Positions 43,004-52,354 of a DNA stretch of 64,000 bases are shown piece by piece. Source of the stretch: Spiroplasma sp. SV19. GTDB taxonomy: Bacteria; Bacillota_I; Bacilli_A; Mycoplasmatales; Mycoplasmataceae. The position numbers were made by a program, and so were the translations under genes. The notes under the pieces are model-generated. The model was not told the origin of the DNA. It saw nothing but the letters and a program-made list of their open reading frames with translations, and searched no databases. The DNA lies in NCBI RefSeq assembly GCF_030060925.1, contig NZ_CP045455.1, forward strand, positions 1,240,001 to 1,304,000. The letters run 5' to 3'. Position 1 is the stretch's first letter. Each line of letters begins with the position of its first letter.

Positions 43004-44164
43004 ATGATTTTAAAAAATGCAAAAATAGTTTGTGAAGATCAAGTTATTGCTAATGGTTGGTTAGAAATTAAGGATAATAAAATTATTAGTATCAACAGTG
43101 GAAGTACGCTTGAACCAGGCTATGATTTACAACAAGCAATTATTATGCCAGGATTTATTGATTGTCATGTCCATGGTGGTTATGGCGAAGATACGGAGAA
43201 AGGGACAATTACTAGTTTTCAGAAATTTGCCCAAGAAGTAGCCCAAGAAGGAATTACTAAGTATTGTCAAACAATTATTACTGGTAGTGATGAAACGATA
43301 ACATCAATTTTAACTGTTTATCAAGATTATATGGCAAATTATAATAAAGGTCCACAAGCTCGTCAAATTGGAGCACATTTAGAAGGACCCTTCATTTCTA
43401 AAGTCTTTAAGGGTGCTCACGATGAATCACTGTTACAAAAACCAAATATTGACCTTTTAAAAAAATGAATAACAGCATCAAATGATAATATTCGTATTGT
43501 GACATATGCTCCAGAAGAAGAAGATGGTAGTTTTACAAAGTTCTTATTAGAACATAATATTTTACCATCAATTGGTCATTCAAATGCAACCTTTGATTTA
43601 GTTGCTGAGCGTGTAAAAATGGGAGTTAACCATGTTACACATTTATATAATGCGATGAGTAAGTATGATCATCGTCAACCAGGAGTAGTTCCGGCGGTTT
43701 TAAATTTTAATGAAGTTGTTGGTGAATTAATTAGTGATGGCATTCATGTTAATGCAAATATTATTAATTTAACATACAAAATTAAAAAAGCCACCGGAAT
43801 TGCCTTAGTTACTGATGCAATGCTGGCAAAAGGACTCCCTGATGGTGAATATCAATTTGGACCCCTACCCGTGGTTAAAACAGGACAAAAAGTTGTTATT
43901 AAAGGTACTGATACGATTGCTGGCTCAGTTGCAACATACGATTATTGTGTTCGTAATTTTTATCATTTTACTAATTGTTCATTACAAGAATTAGCATTAG
44001 TAGCTAGCACTAATATTGCTAAACAGTTAGGAATTTTTGATAAAACTGGTTCTGTTGCTGTTGGGAAGTTAGCTGATTTAGTTGTGTTGGATTCTGAATT
44101 AAAGGTTTTAATGACTTTGTGTGAAGGTGAAATTGCTTATTCACAACTGGAAGGAAAACAATAA
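43004..44164 (+). CDS. nagA: N-acetylglucosamine-6-phosphate deacetylase
   Basis: This 386-residue amidohydrolase has all landmarks: DCHVHGGYG (metal His pair), AHLEGPFI (metal Glu), SIGHSNA (His), NHVTHLYNAM (His) and VTDAM (catalytic Asp). It turns GlcNAc-6-P to glucosamine-6-P and acetate. It lies 57 bases before nagB. No GlcNAc PTS lies next to it, so the substrate may come through the ptsG-like permease or from another locus. Confidence 0.95.
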
Positions 44165-44221
44165 AAAGAACTGTTAAGTTTATAGTATAATAATATAATA
44201 GTAAGAAATGAGGTTAAAAAG

Positions 44222-44968
44222 ATGAAATTAATTGTTGTTGAAGATAAAAAAGCAATTGGAAAGGTTGTTGGACAAATTTTTGTGAATAGCGTGCAACAAA
44301 ATCCTAAAGTTGTCTTTGGATTAGCAACAGGTTCTTCACCAGAACCAGTTTACGAATATCTGATTGAAGATTATCAAAAAAACAATACGGATTGAAGTAA
44401 AGTGACAACTTTTAACTTAGATGAATATGTTGGGTTAGAACCAACTCATCCTCAAAGTTATCGTTATTTTATGAATGAAAAGTTATTTGATCATCTTAAT
44501 ATTGATAAAGAACACACTTATGTTCCATTAGGAATTGGTGATTATGTTGCTAGTGCAAAACAATATGATGCGTTAATTGCTCAGGTGGGGGGAATTGACC
44601 TGCAATTATTAGGAGTTGGAACAAATGGTCATGTTGGGTTTAATGAACCACCCGCTGATTTCAACTCATTAACGGGGGTTGTTGATTTGGTAGAAACAAC
44701 AATTCAAGCAAATGCCCGCTTTTTTGCTTCAGTAAATGAAGTACCAAAGCAAGCAGTATCAATGGGAATTAAATCAATTTTAAATGCTAAAAAAATTATT
44801 TTAATTGCGAATGGTTCAAACAAGGCACAAGCAATTAAACAATTAGTTGAAGGAGAAACTGATAATTTATGACCATGTACTGCTTTACAAATGCATGAGG
44901 ATATTACTGTTGTGGTTGATAAAACAGCCGCAGCTTTATTACAATCACATGGGGTTAATATTAGTTAA
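44222..44968 (+). CDS. nagB: Glucosamine-6-phosphate deaminase
   Basis: This 248-residue enzyme has the landmarks GLATGSSPEPVY, NLDEYVGL and GVGTNGHVGFNEP, where the catalytic Asp and His lie. It converts glucosamine-6-P to fructose-6-P and ammonia. An A/T-rich TATAAT-like region (about 44187-44200) lies in the 57-base gap after nagA, so a second start is possible. ATG 44222 follows GAGGTTAAA. Confidence 0.94.
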
Positions 44969-45033
44969 TGTTTCAGAGTGAACTTTTAATAACTATTGAA
45001 ATTATCATTAAATTTTAAATTAGTTATTTCCTA

Positions 45034-45057
45034 AACCGTTTAGTTAACGGTTTTTTA
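45034..45057 (+). terminator. Terminator after nagB
   Basis: AACCGTT and AACGGTT pair around TAGTT, followed by T-rich sequence. Confidence 0.75.
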
Positions 45058-45226
45058 TTTGCAATTATTACTTTAATAACATCTATTTTATGCAATAAAA
45101 ATTAAGGGGTTAAATTTATTTAAAAAAATGTTTAATAATTAACTTAAAAATACCAACAACATTATAAAATTAAATTAAGAAAATTTTGTGAATTAATTAA
45201 CAATACCGAAAAGGAGAAAAAGACAA

Positions 45227-46032
45227 TGAAAGGGTATATATTAAAAACAGGAGAACATGACGAGGAAAGATTAGATTCTTTATTTGATGTTTATAATCAA
45301 GGAAGTCAAGAATTTATAAAAGAAAATGTCAAAAAGAAAAATATTAAAATAATCTTTGATATTGGATGTGGACAAGGTTCAATGTCAATGTGATTTGCAA
45401 ATTATTTTCCTAATTGTCAAGTGTATGGAATTGATAATTCTAATGAACAAATCGTTATTTTTAATGATAAATTAAAAGCATACCAGAATGTTCATTCATT
45501 TTTAGGTGATATTACCAATAAAGAAGCTAATTTTAAAGCAATAGGTAAAGCAGATTTAATATACTCAAGATATTTATTATTACATTTAAAAGATTGAGAG
45601 TCATTTTTTGATAATCTATATCACCTCTTAAATAATCATGGAACTTTAATAATTGAAGAACCAGGTTTTCCTTGGACATCATATCCAGAATTAAAAAATA
45701 CTTAATGAGGCACAAGAAGTGTCAAAAAATTTCTAGCAAGTTTAGGGTTTAAATTTAATTGTATTCCTCATTCTTGAAAATATGTCAATGAAACTAATAA
45801 ATTTAAAATAATAAATGTTGAATTTTCACAGCCAATTTTAAAAACAATTAAACAAAAAAACTTAATGTGACTATCATTTGTTCAACTTAAAGAACCGATG
45901 ATAAAAGCAAATATTTATACTAGCGAAGCATTTGACAATGTTTTAGATGAACTAAAAAGAATCGCAAATGATCTACAATATATTGCGATATCATTACGTT
46001 TAATTCAATTAAAATTGGAAAAGAATGTTTAA
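45227..46032 (+). pseudogene. SAM-dependent methyltransferase, frameshifted
   Basis: ATG 45227 is behind AAAAGGAG. The first 159 codons code for a class-I methyltransferase with motif I FDIGCGQGSMSMWFA, DNSNEQ and LIYSRYLLLHL (UbiE/Bud23-like order). TAA interrupts it near 45705, where the coding moves to a second frame (NEAQEVSKNF) and a third from about 45728 that runs to TAA 46030-46032 with TGA Trp codons. The restored length is about 268 residues. The substrate is unknown. Both breaks are near short homopolymers. It sits alone, with no operon partner. Confidence 0.7.
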
Positions 46033-46237
46033 AAAAATTATCGTGTTTTTTTATTAGAAAATTTAGAAAGAAACAAAAAATTACTTGCAAATTTCAAAAG
46101 ATTAATTAACTATATAATTAATAGGAAAGATTTTAATGATTTTAGGTAATAATTTTTGTGTTGAAATTTCAACAATAACATATTTATATTGTTAAATTGG
46201 TATCTAAGATAATATTTGAACTTAAAATGGGTAAAAC

Positions 46238-46268
46238 TTTTTTTTTTTTTTTTTTTTGATGTTATAAT
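46238..46268 (+). promoter_or_regulatory. T20 tract directly upstream of a TATAAT box
   Basis: Twenty T (46238-46257) are followed by GATGT and TATAAT (46263-46268), 113 bases before the lipoprotein ATG. The tract fills the spacer or -35 position, as in phase-variable lipoprotein promoters of Mycoplasma hyorhinis. The rest of the 46033-46381 gap shows no gene. Confidence 0.6.
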
Positions 46269-46381
46269 GATTTTACTATTTACTAACAAACAGGATGATA
46301 ATAATTTATTAACTTAATAATAATATTAAAAATTTTGTAATAAAAATTGTATTTTTTTGGTTAAAAGAAAGAGGTGTAAAG

Positions 46382-48061
46382 ATGAAGAAGCTTTTAACGC
46401 TTTTAAGTGGTTTAACACTTATTAGTACAACAAGTATAGGGGTAATTGCTTGTAAACAAAATCAAATCAAATCAATAAGTCCAACAACAGAAGATGAGGA
46501 TGAAAAAGAAGATAAGGAACAAAAGGAAAAAGACGAAAAAGAGGCGAAAGAACAAGAGAAAAATTTTAATGCAAAAATTAATTCTTATTCTGAAACAAAG
46601 CCAATGTTTTTAGAGGATGAAAATTATAACGATATTAGAGCTGAAGATGTCATTAAAAAACTATATGATGATTAATTTGATGATATTAAAAATGAATTAG
46701 TAATAACGCCTTTTAATTTTAAAGAAATTGTTGTTGATGACGCAGGACAATGAAAGGAACTTGGTTGTTTGCAATTAACGGCAAAATTTAAAAATTATGA
46801 TTTAAAAAATAATAAAAACAATGAACAAAAAAATACGATTTTTTTAGTTTACTTTATAACTACTCCGTTACTTCGTAAAGAAGGAGAAATAATCAAAGAA
46901 AATGTTAAGAATTTAGATGGTAATAGTGAAAAATTAGATATCTCATTACTTAAAAAAGATTTTTTTCTTACTAAAATATTGAAATTATTAACTAATGTTA
47001 ATTCTGTAGGAAGTTTACCAACAGTCATTCCAACAGAATTTAATGAGAGTGATCCAAATTGAAAACAATGAAATGAATTTGTTAACAATTTAAAATTAAA
47101 TTCGGATTTTAAAGACTTATTACAAGAAGACAGTAAAGAAAGTACTTTTTCGGATTCTAAAGTAATATTGAGTCTTACAATAACATATAAAGGGAAATAT
47201 ATTGATATTTTAAATGCACTATTACCAAATATTATTAATTTTAATAATTTTATGCAACAAGAAAAAAATATTAATGATTTGGATAATAAATTACTATTAT
47301 TAGGAAAATATTTATTTGCTAAACCACAAAACATTAATAATGATGGTTTTTTAGATGTGAATAGTAAAATTAAAAATAAAGCAATTAAAGACATTTCTAA
47401 TAACCAAGATGGTGGTTTTTTAAAGTTTAATACCAATATTGAATTAATTTTCCATAATATTTTGGAGGGCTGACAAAATAAAAGCGGTGGATGATCTTTA
47501 GTTACTGATCCGCTATTATTAGAAACATCAGGAAAAGGTGAAACTATTGAAAAGGGGAAAATTAAATACAATAAACCCTGAGAACAAAGTGAAAATACAA
47601 CTAAAATTAGTTATGCAATTACAGAATTATTTTCAATTGAAAAAATTAAAGATTCGTTTAGTAATTTATTTGTAAAGAGTTTAAATGAAGATTGGTGGAT
47701 TACTGTGACAATACCTAAGGCTCTTTTGGGCGAATACCCCTTTGATCATAAACTTGTAATTTTATCTAATGCAACAGTTAAGGATTTATTGTCCGAAGCT
47801 ATTTTTAAGAAACTTGCTTTAATTAGTAATAAAAATATTTCAATATCAGCAACATTTAATGAAAAAATGGTATTTGAATATTTAGATAAAACAACTAACC
47901 AATGAAAAAAAATTAATAATTTCGCTGATTTAGAACAAGCGAGTGGTTTTCGTTGTAAAGTAACAAATATTGAATTTGAAATAACATCACAATTAAATCC
48001 AAACATTGGTGAAACAATTGAAAAAACAGAAGGGTTAATCTTTAATATTGATATTGTTTAA
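46382..48061 (+). pseudogene. Large lipoprotein gene with an in-frame stop
   Basis: ATG 46382 is preceded by AGAGGTG. It has a lipoprotein signal (MKKLLTLLSGLTLISTTS) ending in the lipobox VIAC. A highly charged Lys/Glu linker follows. A TAA at 46673-46675 cuts the frame after 97 residues, but the same frame stays open beyond it, with TGA Trp codons, to TAA 48059-48061 (559 codons). The extension looks like normal Spiroplasma lipoprotein sequence. The stop may be a real nonsense change from CAA or GAA. It would be a surface lipoprotein of unknown function, controlled by the poly-T promoter. Confidence 0.7.
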
Positions 48062-48079
48062 TTTAATCATTTGAAAACA

Positions 48080-48107
48080 AAAAAACATCTCTTAAGAGAT
48101 GTTTTTT
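48080..48107. terminator. Bidirectional terminator between lipoprotein gene and rpsD
   Basis: A loopless 28-base palindrome (AAAAAACATCTCTT and complement) has T runs on both sides. It overlaps the rpsD stop codon region. Confidence 0.8.
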
Positions 48108-48720
48108 ATACTAAACGGTTGTATCATTCAACGATTAATGCATCATTAATATTACTATTTAATTCTTCACGGACAGGGAAACGAACATATGTTCCTGTCA
48201 TCTTAGTCTTATCAAATTTGACAAATTCTAGAGTGCTAACTTGGCTTTGCAAGCTTTCTAAGATCTTAACATTTTTTTGTGAACTTTCTTTAACACTAAT
48301 AACATCACCTGGTTTACAATTGTATGATGGAATATCAACCTTTTTTCCATTTACTAAAATATGGGCATGGTTTACTAATTGACGAGCTCCTGCTCTTGTT
48401 TGTGATAATCCCATACGGTGAACAATGTTATCTAGTCGTGATTCTAACATGATTAAGAAGTTAGTTCCGGTAATTCCTTTCATTTTTTTTGATTTACTGT
48501 AAGTATTACGGAATTGACGTTCTGTTAAACCATACATGTAACGAACTTTTTGTTTTTCATGTAATTGTAACCCATAGTTTGATAATTTTGTTCGACGTTG
48601 GCCATGCTGTCCTGGCGCTGTTGTTCTTTTTTTCCCTTTTGAAAATTCTTTATCGTTTTCTAGAATACTAAATCCGTATCGTCTTGCTTTTTTAAATGTA
48701 CTTCCACGATAACGTGCCAT
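48106..48720 (-). CDS. rpsD: 30S ribosomal protein S4
   Basis: This 204-residue protein starts [20 protein letters not shown] and has the S4 domain ([13 protein letters not shown], then [20 protein letters not shown]). The last six residues follow a TGA Trp codon (EWYNRLV), so the true stop is at 48106-48108. It starts 30S assembly and in Firmicutes represses its own mRNA through a structured leader. It is divergent from ezrA, as in Bacillus. Confidence 0.95.
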
Positions 48721-48906
48721 TAAAAAAACCTCCTATATATCATTGTGACATACAAAAAGATTCATTGAATTGCTCTAACAATGGAAGTTTTTTGATTCGC
48801 CCTAACAGCTAGGGTTACTTTTAATCGTTAAATCATAAGTGTTTAAAAACTAAGAACATTACTATGCAATACTGCTGCTTCTCTGTGTTGTCTAGGAGTT
48901 ATTGTA
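48721..48906 (-). promoter_or_regulatory. Long rpsD leader, candidate S4-binding RNA
   Basis: The promoter on the minus strand is TTGAAT (48924-48929), 17-base spacer, TACAAT (48901-48906), leaving a leader of about 180 bases. It holds a CCCTA/TAGGG hairpin at 48800-48814 and ends with AGGAGG before ATG. A leader of this length fits autoregulation by S4. Confidence 0.5.
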
Positions 48907-48968
48907 TAATAAAATTAAGGATAATTCAATATTTTTCTAATTTTTAATGTAATATTTTTCGCAAGTGC

Positions 48969-48974
48969 TATAAT
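48969..48974 (+). promoter_or_regulatory. -10 box of ezrA
   Basis: TATAAT lies 36 bases before ATG 49011. The -35 is weak. Confidence 0.5.
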
Positions 48975-49010
48975 TCAATTGATATGTAGTTTGATAGGGG
49001 GCAAGACAAA

Positions 49011-50741
49011 ATGGGTAATGTTATTAATAATATTATTAATAATCCAATTAAATTAACATTATTTATTTTGTTTTTTGCTTGCTTGCTATTATTGAGTATT
49101 ACGCTTTTCTTTTGGGGACGAAAACGTCATTTAAAAACAGTTGAAATTAAAATTTTACAGAAATTTGATATTTTAAAGCGATTACCACTAAAACACAAAG
49201 TTTTTCGGATTTCAGAAATTGCACGTCATAATAATCGTTATGCAAAAGATCTCGTGATTTGGCGGACAAAGTATGAAATTATTTATGAAAAAAAGTTAAT
49301 AAGTTGTTTAGAAGTATTTCGAAAATTATATCAAATTAATAAAGCAACCCCAAAGAAAATACCAAAGTTATCTGCCCAAAAAATAATCCCTTTATTAAAA
49401 GAGTTAACTTTATTAGAAGAAGAAGCACGTCGTTTATTAGACGAAATTAACAGTCAATTACAAATTGAATTGCTACAACGAGATTACATTTTAGCTCATA
49501 AAAAAATGTTTAATTCATTATTAGAAGATGCCGTTAAATTACAAATGAATGTTTCGTTAGATACAAAAAAAATTAATGATTTTGAACGAAATATTGAGGG
49601 AATGTTTGATGAATTTGAAGATTATTTAACAGCTGGGAACTTTCTAAAAACAGAACAAATTTTATCAAACATCACTACTTCGTTAACAATCTTTGTTGAG
49701 ATTTTAGATAATATTCCACAAATTAAAACATTGTTAACAAAAGTGGTACCAAATAAATTATCTTTATTAAAAGATAAATATGTTTTATTTAATAAGGATG
49801 AAAATAGCCGTGATTTATTAAAATATAGTTTTGATGAGTTAACAAAAAGTATTGATGAAACTAAAATTTTAATTTCAAAGTATATTGATAATTTGCAATA
49901 TAAAAAAGCAACAAAAAAGACAATTGAGATTATTAATCAAATTAGTGATTTTGATCAAACAATTGAGCATCAAAAAGCAATTATTTTATGTTTTAAAAAA
50001 TATTATAAAATTGTAATGGAATATATTAATAAAATTGAACGTAGTTTTAATGTGATTTCTCGCCAAATTGAAGCCTTACGTAGTTCATCAATTTTAACAG
50101 AGCATGAAGAAAGTATTTATCGTGAGGCAATGGGTAAAACAAAGGAATTAACACATGATACAAATCGATTAGTTTTAGAAATCAATCGTAATGGCCGTGA
50201 TTATGTTGGATTTAACAAAGAATTAGTTCGTTTATTAGAAAATGCGGTTGTTACGCAAGAAACATTAGAAAATGTTGTAAAAATTATTGAAAAACGTAAT
50301 TTTGCTGAAACTGAAATTCGTAAAACAATTCATTTGTTAGAAGTTGTTTTGTTACAAGCTGAAGTACGATTAAATCAATTACAATATAAAAAATTATTAA
50401 CAAAATATGAAAAAGCAATTAATGATTATCGAATAGCCCTTGAGAAAGTTAAGCAACTTTCTTTTGATGTTAATAATCGTTATGAAGTTGATGAAGTAAC
50501 GGGGAAACTAAACCGCTTAAAAACCGAAGTGTTAAAATTATTTGAAAAAATTAAAAATAATATTTTATTAGACCTTTTAGCTCAAGAAACATTAGTCTAT
50601 GCGCAAAAGTATATTTTAACAAATGATGATGTTGATGATCAGTTACGAAATGCTCAGATTGCGTATCGCGATGGAGATTATGATGGATCATTATTTTTAA
50701 CATTAAAAATTATTAATGAAGAACGCGGAAAAAAGAAATAA
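49011..50741 (+). CDS. ezrA: EzrA-like septation ring regulator
   Basis: This 576-residue protein has one N-terminal membrane helix (residues 14-36) followed by about 530 residues of helical, coiled-coil-type sequence. The membrane topology, length and position between rpsD and thiI match EzrA of Firmicutes, which controls FtsZ ring formation. The similarity is mostly structural, and no short catalytic motif exists. ATG 49011 is preceded by GGGGGC. It is followed by thiI 15 bases later. It appears intact. Confidence 0.78.
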   Translation: MGNVINNIINNPIKLTLFILFFACLLLLSITLFFWGRKRHLKTVEIKILQKFDILKRLPLKHKVFRISEIARHNNRYAKDLVIWRTKYEIIYEKKLISCLEVFRKLYQINKATPKKIPKLSAQKIIPLLKELTLLEEEARRLLDEINSQLQIELLQRDYILAHKKMFNSLLEDAVKLQMNVSLDTKKINDFERNIEGMFDEFEDYLTAGNFLKTEQILSNITTSLTIFVEILDNIPQIKTLLTKVVPNKLSLLKDKYVLFNKDENSRDLLKYSFDELTKSIDETKILISKYIDNLQYKKATKKTIEIINQISDFDQTIEHQKAIILCFKKYYKIVMEYINKIERSFNVISRQIEALRSSSILTEHEESIYREAMGKTKELTHDTNRLVLEINRNGRDYVGFNKELVRLLENAVVTQETLENVVKIIEKRNFAETEIRKTIHLLEVVLLQAEVRLNQLQYKKLLTKYEKAINDYRIALEKVKQLSFDVNNRYEVDEVTGKLNRLKTEVLKLFEKIKNNILLDLLAQETLVYAQKYILTNDDVDDQLRNAQIAYRDGDYDGSLFLTLKIINEERGKKK

Positions 50742-50756
50742 GAAATGGAGTATAAA

Positions 50757-51953
50757 ATGAATTTTGATGTAATACTAGTTCGTTATGGAGAGTTGACAAC
50801 GAAAGGGAAAAATCGTAATGATTTTACTAGGGTACTAATTAATAATATTAAAAGTAAGCTCGAAGGATATGAAGCGCAATATAAATTAAAGAAAGAATTT
50901 GACCGTTTATTTATTGAATTATTAGATCCAACTGTTAGTCAAACAATTATCAATATTGTTAAAAATATTTTTGGCTCATCATCACTATCATTAGCAAAGC
51001 GCGTTGATCGTGAGTTAGAAACAATTGCCAATTGTGCAATTGCATTAGTACAATACTATCAACCCACAACTTTTAAATTAGAAGTTCGTCGGAATGATAA
51101 AACTTTCTCTCTCACTTCAACTGAAATTAAACAACAATTAGCACCAATGATTTTGCAACAAACAAATGTTAAAGTTGATGTTCATCAACCAAAGTTACAA
51201 ATTGATGTTGAAATTCGTCGTGAATTTACTTATGTTTTTATTAATAAAATTAAAACAATTGGTGGTTTACCCGTTGGAATTTCAGGACAGGGGTTAGTAA
51301 TGTTATCGGGCGGGATTGATTCCCCAGTGGCTGCTTTTTTGACAATGAAACGGGGAATGAATGTTGAATATTTACATTTTGCAACGCCTCCACACACAAG
51401 TGAAGAAGCACTTGAAAAAGTTAAAACTTTAGTTCAAAAATTATACCATTATACTGGGCAAAACCAGCAACGTTTACATGTTGTTAATTTTTCAATGTTG
51501 CAACATGAGTTAATGCACATTTCTGATGCAAGCTATCGCATTACGATTATGCGCCGAATGTTTTATCGGATTGCAAACATCTTAGCGGTAGAATGAAAAT
51601 GTCAGGCAATTATTACGGGTGAATCATTAGGACAAGTTGCATCACAAACAATTGAAAGTATTAATGTTATTAATAGTGTTTCATCATTACCCGTATTACG
51701 ACCTGTCTTATGTTTTGATAAAAATGAAATTATTGCGATTGCAAAAGAAATTGATACTTATCAAACATCAATTTTACCATTTGAGGATTGTTGTAGTCTT
51801 TTTGTACCAAAAAACCCAGTTACAAAACCACGTTTAGCTCAAGCAGAATTTCAAGAACAAAATTTAATGTGACAAGAAATAATTGATGTTATAATTAAAA
51901 AGAATATAAAAACATATGTAATTGGTAGGGATGATATTCATGAAGAAAGTTAA
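50757..51953 (+). CDS. thiI: tRNA 4-thiouridine synthase ThiI
   Basis: This 398-residue protein starts at ATG 50757, six bases after GGAG; in-frame ATG 50745 is upstream of that site. [12 protein letters not shown] starts the ferredoxin-like region, THUMP follows, and the PP-loop motif is [10 protein letters not shown]. The C-terminal segment has C-C and [10 protein letters not shown]-like features. The rhodanese domain of the E. coli protein is missing, as in Firmicutes. It makes s4U8 in tRNA with sulfur from a cysteine desulfurase. It overlaps the next gene by 14 bases. Confidence 0.93.
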
Positions 51954-52287
51954 TCTTTTTCAAAAAAAGAAAGAAACAACAAAGCCATTAGTTAATGAAC
52001 GTGAATTACGAACAGCTGAACGGTCACGAACTAATTTGTTAGAAGAAACAATTTTAATTGATGAAGAGTTTTCAATTATTCGTGATTTTAAAGATGATGA
52101 TATTAAAGTTATAAATATGAATAAAGAGAGAAATAATTTTTATAATGACAATGCGATTGATTTAGAAAAAGAATTATTACAAGAAATGGCACCAAAGAAG
52201 AAACCTCGGATATGACGTTTTTTAGTTTTTGGAATTTTAGCAATTTTAATTGTGATAATGATTATTGTTATTGTCATTAAACTATAA
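51940..52287 (+). CDS. Tail-anchored small protein of unknown function
   Basis: This 115-residue protein starts at ATG 51940 within the end of thiI. About 85 charged residues are followed by a basic patch (PKKKPRIWRF) and one membrane helix at the C-terminus (ILAILIVIMIIVIVI). No signal peptide is present, so the N-terminus stays in the cytosol. I do not recognise the family. Overlap with thiI implies co-expression. Confidence 0.7.
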
Positions 52288-52293
52288 AATTAG

Positions 52294-52315
52294 ACCACAA
52301 TTGTGGTTTTTATTT
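52294..52315 (+). terminator. Terminator after the thiI operon
   Basis: ACCACAATTGTGGT is a loopless 14-base palindrome followed by T-rich sequence. Confidence 0.75.
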
Positions 52316-52354
52316 TCTTTTTCGTTAAAATGAAAGTAGAAAGAGGTAACCAGT

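Noticed and set aside
46849-47571. 240-codon open frame on the minus strand
   Set aside because: It lies opposite the lipoprotein gene, has no ribosome binding site and has a composition typical of an antisense shadow.
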